Assembly: GCA_017861495.1 (NCBI GenBank)
Contig: JAGFXW010000101.1
Span: 1-8,146, forward strand
Reading direction: 5' to 3'
Origin: Bacillota bacterium
Lineage (GTDB): Bacteria; Bacillota_C; Negativicutes; CTSoil-072
Length of the DNA stretch: 8,146 bases
The position numbers were made by a program, and so were the translations under genes. Numbering within the stretch: the first letter of the stretch is position 1; each line of letters begins with the position of its first letter. This document shows, one piece after another, positions 5,138 to 8,146 of this stretch. Below the pieces are notes generated by a model, which saw only the letters and a program-made list of their open reading frames with translations, was not told the origin of the DNA and did no database searches.

Positions 5138-6598
5138 ATGGATAAGGAACCACATGCTATCACAACGAAATTTATGCAACAATGGGATCAAAGCTTGTTG
5201 TTCAAGATCCTTGACAATATTCACGACGTAGTTTTAGTGCTGGATGCAGATACAACGATCGTGTATGCAAACGAAGCATACGCTAATATACTGGGAGTTC
5301 CTGTTTGCAAGGTACTTGGCCGGCGATTGGATATGATTGAACCGAATGCGCTTGCAATTAAAGTATTGCATACAGGAAAACCGTGCCGTGAATCAGACTA
5401 TCTTTCATCATTGGGGATAGAGGTTATTGGCTACGCATTTCCGCTTGCCAAGGATGGTAAGGTAATCGGCTGTGCTGCTATTTTTAAAAATATATCAGAA
5501 CAGGTCGCGTTGAACAATGAATTGCAGCGGACAAAAGAAGTAGCCGATTATCTAAGGGAACAGTTAGATCAGCATGAAGGGCTGCCGGCATCGTTTCAAG
5601 AGTATATTGGACATAATCTTCGGCTTAGGGAAATCTTGAAATTAGCAGCCAAGGTGGCGCCGACAAAATCTACCGTTCTTATTCGCGGCGCAAGCGGCGT
5701 AGGAAAAGGAGTATTGGCAATTGCGATACACAATGCCAGTAAGCGAAGAGACAAACCGCTGATCAAAGTGAATTGCGCGGCAATCCCGGAAACCTTGTTG
5801 GAAAGTGAATTGTTCGGTTATGAAGAAGGAGCCTTTTCGGGCGCTAAAAAAGGCGGGAAAATGGGTAAGTTTGAACTCGCTCATGGAGGTACCATTTTTT
5901 TGGACGAAATTGGCGATATGAGCGTCGCGATGCAGGCAAAACTTTTACGAGTATTACAAGAAAAAGAACTGGAACGAGTTGGCGGCAACAAAACGATCAA
6001 GTTGGATATTCGAGTCATTGCGGCAACAAACCGCGATCTTGAGAATATGGTAAAAGATAGAACGTTTCGTTCAGATTTGTATTACCGAATCAATATTGTA
6101 CCATTGTTTATACCTCCTTTAAACGACAGAAAAGACGATATTCCCGAATTGGTTCAGAAATTTGTCATGCATTTTTCGGAAGATATGGGAGAAAATATCA
6201 CTATATCGCCGGAAGTAATGCGTCTTTTCCATAATTATAATTGGCCGGGCAATATCAGGGAATTGCAAAATGTGATTGAACATGCCTGTATTGTCAGGGA
6301 CGGATTGCAAATTGATGTTTGTCACCTGCCAGCCTATTTACAGGTTGGAGACACCAGCGAACATGCGCCCGAAGACAAGGTTGTCAGCTCGATTGAAACG
6401 GCGGAAGAACAATCCGATTTGCACGGCTTTAAGGATACGGTCAGCAAGTTGGAACGAGACTTAATAAAGACTGCGATTATCAATTGCAACAATAATCGCA
6501 GCGCCGCGATTAAAGAGCTGGGGATTTCGCGCAAAGCATTTTATGAAAAGATTCGTAAGTATAAGCTGGATGATGAATTGAAATTCGCCCATCGGTAA
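5138..6598 (+). CDS. PAS-domain sigma-54-dependent transcriptional activator
   Basis: 486 residues in three parts. A PAS sensor domain spans about 18-120 (VVLVLDADTTIVYANEAY), then a coiled-coil-like linker to about 145. The AAA+ sigma-54 contact domain spans about 155-385: Walker A GASGVGKG at 184-191, sigma-54 loop GAFSGA at 231-236 (family usual GAFTGA), Walker B IFLDEIGD at 253-260, RSDLYYRIN at 311-319 and WPGNIREL at 369-376. A Fis-type helix-turn-helix closes the protein (NNRSAAIKELGISRKAFYEK, 452-471). It should bind upstream sites and drive sigma-54 promoters in response to a PAS-sensed signal. ATG has GGAGG six bases upstream. It sits between the two OFA transporters, and a -24/-12 site lies directly downstream, so the second transporter is the likely target. 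A strong terminator follows. The ligand is unknown; no transmembrane segment is seen. Confidence 0.95.
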   Translation: MDKEPHAITTKFMQQWDQSLLFKILDNIHDVVLVLDADTTIVYANEAYANILGVPVCKVLGRRLDMIEPNALAIKVLHTGKPCRESDYLSSLGIEVIGYAFPLAKDGKVIGCAAIFKNISEQVALNNELQRTKEVADYLREQLDQHEGLPASFQEYIGHNLRLREILKLAAKVAPTKSTVLIRGASGVGKGVLAIAIHNASKRRDKPLIKVNCAAIPETLLESELFGYEEGAFSGAKKGGKMGKFELAHGGTIFLDEIGDMSVAMQAKLLRVLQEKELERVGGNKTIKLDIRVIAATNRDLENMVKDRTFRSDLYYRINIVPLFIPPLNDRKDDIPELVQKFVMHFSEDMGENITISPEVMRLFHNYNWPGNIRELQNVIEHACIVRDGLQIDVCHLPAYLQVGDTSEHAPEDKVVSSIETAEEQSDLHGFKDTVSKLERDLIKTAIINCNNNRSAAIKELGISRKAFYEKIRKYKLDDELKFAHR

Positions 6599-6607
6599 TT
6601 GTGGAAG

Positions 6608-6651
6608 AAATCGGGAATACAACTCATTCAGAGTTTATTCCTGATTTTTTT
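6608..6651 (+). terminator. Intrinsic terminator of the activator gene
   Basis: ATCGGGAATA pairs with TATTCCTGAT (one G-T), an inner AACTC/GAGTT adds five pairs, and TTTTTTT follows. It separates the regulator from the downstream transporter, which therefore needs its own promoter. Confidence 0.9.
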
Positions 6652-6669
6652 GTATTGGTTGTGTTGACT

Positions 6670-6686
6670 TTGGCGTGAATATTGCA
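6670..6686 (+). promoter_or_regulatory. Sigma-54 (-24/-12) promoter for the second transporter
   Basis: TTGGC at 6670-6674 and TTGCA at 6682-6686 put GG (6672-6673) and GC (6684-6685) exactly ten bases apart, with both elements close to the YTGGCAC-N5-TTGCW consensus. The start would be near 6697. It lies just after the terminator of a sigma-54 activator gene, which strengthens the call. Confidence 0.75.
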
Positions 6687-6707
6687 TATAAATTTATTAA
6701 AGGGGGT

Positions 6708-6824
6708 ATGTTCAGCAATGTGAATGTGTATTTTATAAATAGGAAGCATGGCTTGGAAGAACGGTTGTTATTGGCTTTCAGAGCTTTCGCAACCGTTATG
6801 TATGATGGAAACGTATCTATATAA
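6708..6824 (+). CDS. Possible 38-residue leader ORF (doubtful)
   Basis: ATG at 6708, or GTG at 6720 in the same frame, to TAA at 6822-6824. AGGGGG at 6701-6706 is too close to the ATG (one base) and rather far from the GTG (thirteen bases), so initiation is questionable. The product resembles nothing I know. It overlaps the 8-bp inverted repeat at 6760-6797, so a translation-coupled attenuator is conceivable, but it may equally be a chance frame. Confidence 0.2.
   Translation: MFSNVNVYFINRKHGLEERLLLAFRAFATVMYDGNVSI
6760..6797 (+). repeat. 8-bp inverted repeat in transporter leader
   Basis: AACGGTTG (6760-6767) and CAACCGTT (6790-6797) are perfect complements separated by 22 bases. As RNA it would form a stem-loop; as DNA it could be a downstream protein-binding site. 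No U-tract follows it. Confidence 0.5.
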
Positions 6825-6840
6825 TATCAGATCCTGGCGG

Positions 6841-6885
6841 TGAGAATATCTCAAAACCGGGAATTTTTGTACCGGGAAAATCTCA
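6841..6885 (+). repeat. Palindrome and direct repeats before the second transporter
   Basis: TGAGA-ATA-TCTCA (6841-6853) is followed by two ACCGGGAA copies 15 bases apart and a second TCTCA (6881-6885). The first TGAGA can pair with either TCTCA, allowing two folds. It may be an operator or a leader switch; no known family is recognised. Confidence 0.35.
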
Positions 6886-6968
6886 TATTGCGATTATAAA
6901 AAATTATTAAATAGAGAACGTGGATGTCGAGGGTAAATGATAAATTCGAATTGGTGGAGGTATTTTGG

Positions 6969-8146
6969 ATGAATTATGAATCACAACGGTGGATTGCGCT
7001 AGTTTCTAGTATTATTGTCAGTTTATGCGCGGGATTTTGTTATGCTTGGAGTGTTTTTCAAAAACCGTTAATCAGCGTCTTTAATTGGTCGCCTGCCGAC
7101 GTTGCTTTGTCATTTTCTCTACTTATGTCAACAGCGGCAACGATGGCTATAGCGGCCGGCAAAGCATTGGATTATATGCAGCCGCGTCAAGTAACACTGA
7201 TAGGCGGGGCGTTATTAGGGCTTGGTGTTGCCGGCATTGGTTTTGTTCAAACACTGTATCAAATGTATATAAGTATTTTGATAGCTGGAGTGGGGATTGG
7301 GTTTATTTATCCAGGGGGAACGATAAGTAATATCCTTCGTTTTTTTCCGGATAAACAAGGCTTGGCTTCCGGTTTGCTGGCTGGAGGATTTGGGTTGGGA
7401 GCTCTTGTATGGGCGCCGGTATCAGTTATGTTGATTTCTCAATACGGTATTTTTTCTGCCTTAAAAATATTGGGAGTTTTCTTTTTCTGTCTGATTGCTC
7501 TAATTTCGCGGGTTATGGCAACTGCTCCTAATGGGTACATTCCAACTGGTTGGACACCGCCTAAACTGGCGGAAGGAACAAAAAGCACGGATAAAAATTG
7601 GAAGCAAATGTTGACTGATCCGATGTTCTATTTTATCGGTATCGTATTCACATTAGGGTGCATTACCGGCATGATGGTGGTTGGACAGGCCTCTCCTATT
7701 GCGCAGGATTTACTCAAAATAACGCCGCAGGCAGCGGCGGGAATCGTGGGATTAATGTCAATTGGCATGTGCGGTGGTAAGGTGCTTTGGGGCGCAGTAT
7801 CGGATAAAATTGGGCGTAATCTCGTCATTGTTTTGACATTTGTAATGGGTGGCAGTGCAGTCGCTGCATTACCTTTGACCTCAAGCTACTATTCTCTTGC
7901 CGGCGCAATTATGCTTATTGCTTCCTGTTATGGAGGAATTCTGGCGGTCATGGCGCCGATTACGGCAGAATTATTCGGGACCAAGAACCTCGGGTTGAAT
8001 TTTGGCATTATGTTTCTTACCGTTGCTCTTGCCGCAGCTATTGGGCCACGGCTGGTGGCGGTTATCAAACAAACAACCGGAGAATACACAATGGCTTTTC
8101 AAATTTGTGTAGTAATTAATCTGGCTGGACTTGTTTTGCTCGGAGC
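6969..8146 (+). CDS. OFA-family MFS transporter, second paralog (partial, C-terminus outside window)
   Basis: 392 residues to the window edge, ending in what should be the last membrane helix, so only a short tail is missing. Family features parallel the first transporter: RWIALVSSIIVSLCAG, YAWSVFQKPL, ASPIAQDLLKITPQAAAGIVG, SCYGGILAVMAPITAELFGT. It is a clearly diverged paralog: Lys271 occupies the place of Arg270 of the other copy, and the TM11 region reads NFGIMFLTVALAAAIGP rather than GKILTAWAAAGVVGP, so the substrate probably differs. Start ATG at 6969 has GGAGG eight bases upstream. It is preceded by a -24/-12 promoter and by the activator gene in the same direction, suggesting inducible uptake or exchange of a small carboxylate sensed by that activator. 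The substrate is unproven. Confidence 0.9.
   Translation, partial: MNYESQRWIALVSSIIVSLCAGFCYAWSVFQKPLISVFNWSPADVALSFSLLMSTAATMAIAAGKALDYMQPRQVTLIGGALLGLGVAGIGFVQTLYQMYISILIAGVGIGFIYPGGTISNILRFFPDKQGLASGLLAGGFGLGALVWAPVSVMLISQYGIFSALKILGVFFFCLIALISRVMATAPNGYIPTGWTPPKLAEGTKSTDKNWKQMLTDPMFYFIGIVFTLGCITGMMVVGQASPIAQDLLKITPQAAAGIVGLMSIGMCGGKVLWGAVSDKIGRNLVIVLTFVMGGSAVAALPLTSSYYSLAGAIMLIASCYGGILAVMAPITAELFGTKNLGLNFGIMFLTVALAAAIGPRLVAVIKQTTGEYTMAFQICVVINLAGLVLLG

Larger units (their letters stand above)
6599..6968. other. Intergenic region between activator and second transporter (370 bp)
   Basis: Contains the activator's terminator, a -24/-12 promoter, and a leader of about 270 nt. The leader holds an 8-bp inverted repeat (6760-6797), a TGAGA-ATA-TCTCA palindrome (6841-6853), a direct repeat ACCGGGAA at 6856-6863 and 6871-6878, and a doubtful 38-codon reading frame. 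No ZTP-type aptamer is present here. Confidence 0.6.

Noticed and set aside
5834..5851. GAFSGA instead of GAFTGA as a sign of a non-sigma-54 regulator
   Set aside because: Serine replaces threonine conservatively, the rest of the AAA+ domain is intact, and a good -24/-12 promoter lies next door.
6599..6968. A fourth ZTP riboswitch before the second transporter
   Set aside because: There is no ACTGACGG core and no CCGNCTGGGCA element.

Overview
The window looks like a chromosomal segment of an anaerobic, low-to-mid GC Firmicute. The gene families, strong GGAGG ribosome binding sites, consensus TTGACA/TATAAT promoter and ZTP-type riboswitches would suit the Negativicutes (Sporomusa/Thermosinus/Pelosinus-like acetogens and fermenters). 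That placement is from memory of family distribution, not from a search. I see no mobile element, tRNA, rRNA or CRISPR array.

Layout. (1) 1-1191, minus strand, open at the left edge: an FMN-binding glutamate-synthase-like protein with an N-terminal four-cysteine motif and no glutaminase domain. (2) 1192-1628: divergent intergenic region with both promoters and structured leaders. (3) 1629-3188, plus: a 519-residue double nitrilase-fold protein, active first half, degenerate second half. (4) 3303-4538, minus, convergent with it: an OFA-family (oxalate/formate antiporter type) MFS transporter. (5) 4539-4961: a leader of about 420 nt for that transporter, built from three tandem ZTP/ZMP riboswitches, each with its own terminator, behind one perfect sigma-70 promoter. 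(6) 5138-6598, plus, divergent: a PAS / AAA+ / Fis-type sigma-54-dependent activator. (7) 6599-6968: a terminator, a good -24/-12 sigma-54 promoter and a long leader. (8) 6969-8146, plus, open at the right edge: a second OFA-family MFS transporter.

How it may fit together. ZTP riboswitches read ZMP/ZTP, which accumulate when 10-formyl-tetrahydrofolate is scarce, and turn genes on. An OFA transporter behind three such switches would open fully only in strong one-carbon shortage; import of formate or a related small carboxylate is the simplest reading. The second OFA paralog seems to be under sigma-54 and the neighbouring PAS activator, a separate input. The nitrilase-type hydrolase and the glutamate-synthase-like protein suggest amide/nitrogen handling nearby, but nothing links them mechanically to the transporters beyond position.

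The standout is the three-fold ZTP riboswitch array. It is easily mis-annotated, because the transporter reading frame runs open through two of the copies and yields a false 95-residue repetitive N-terminus.
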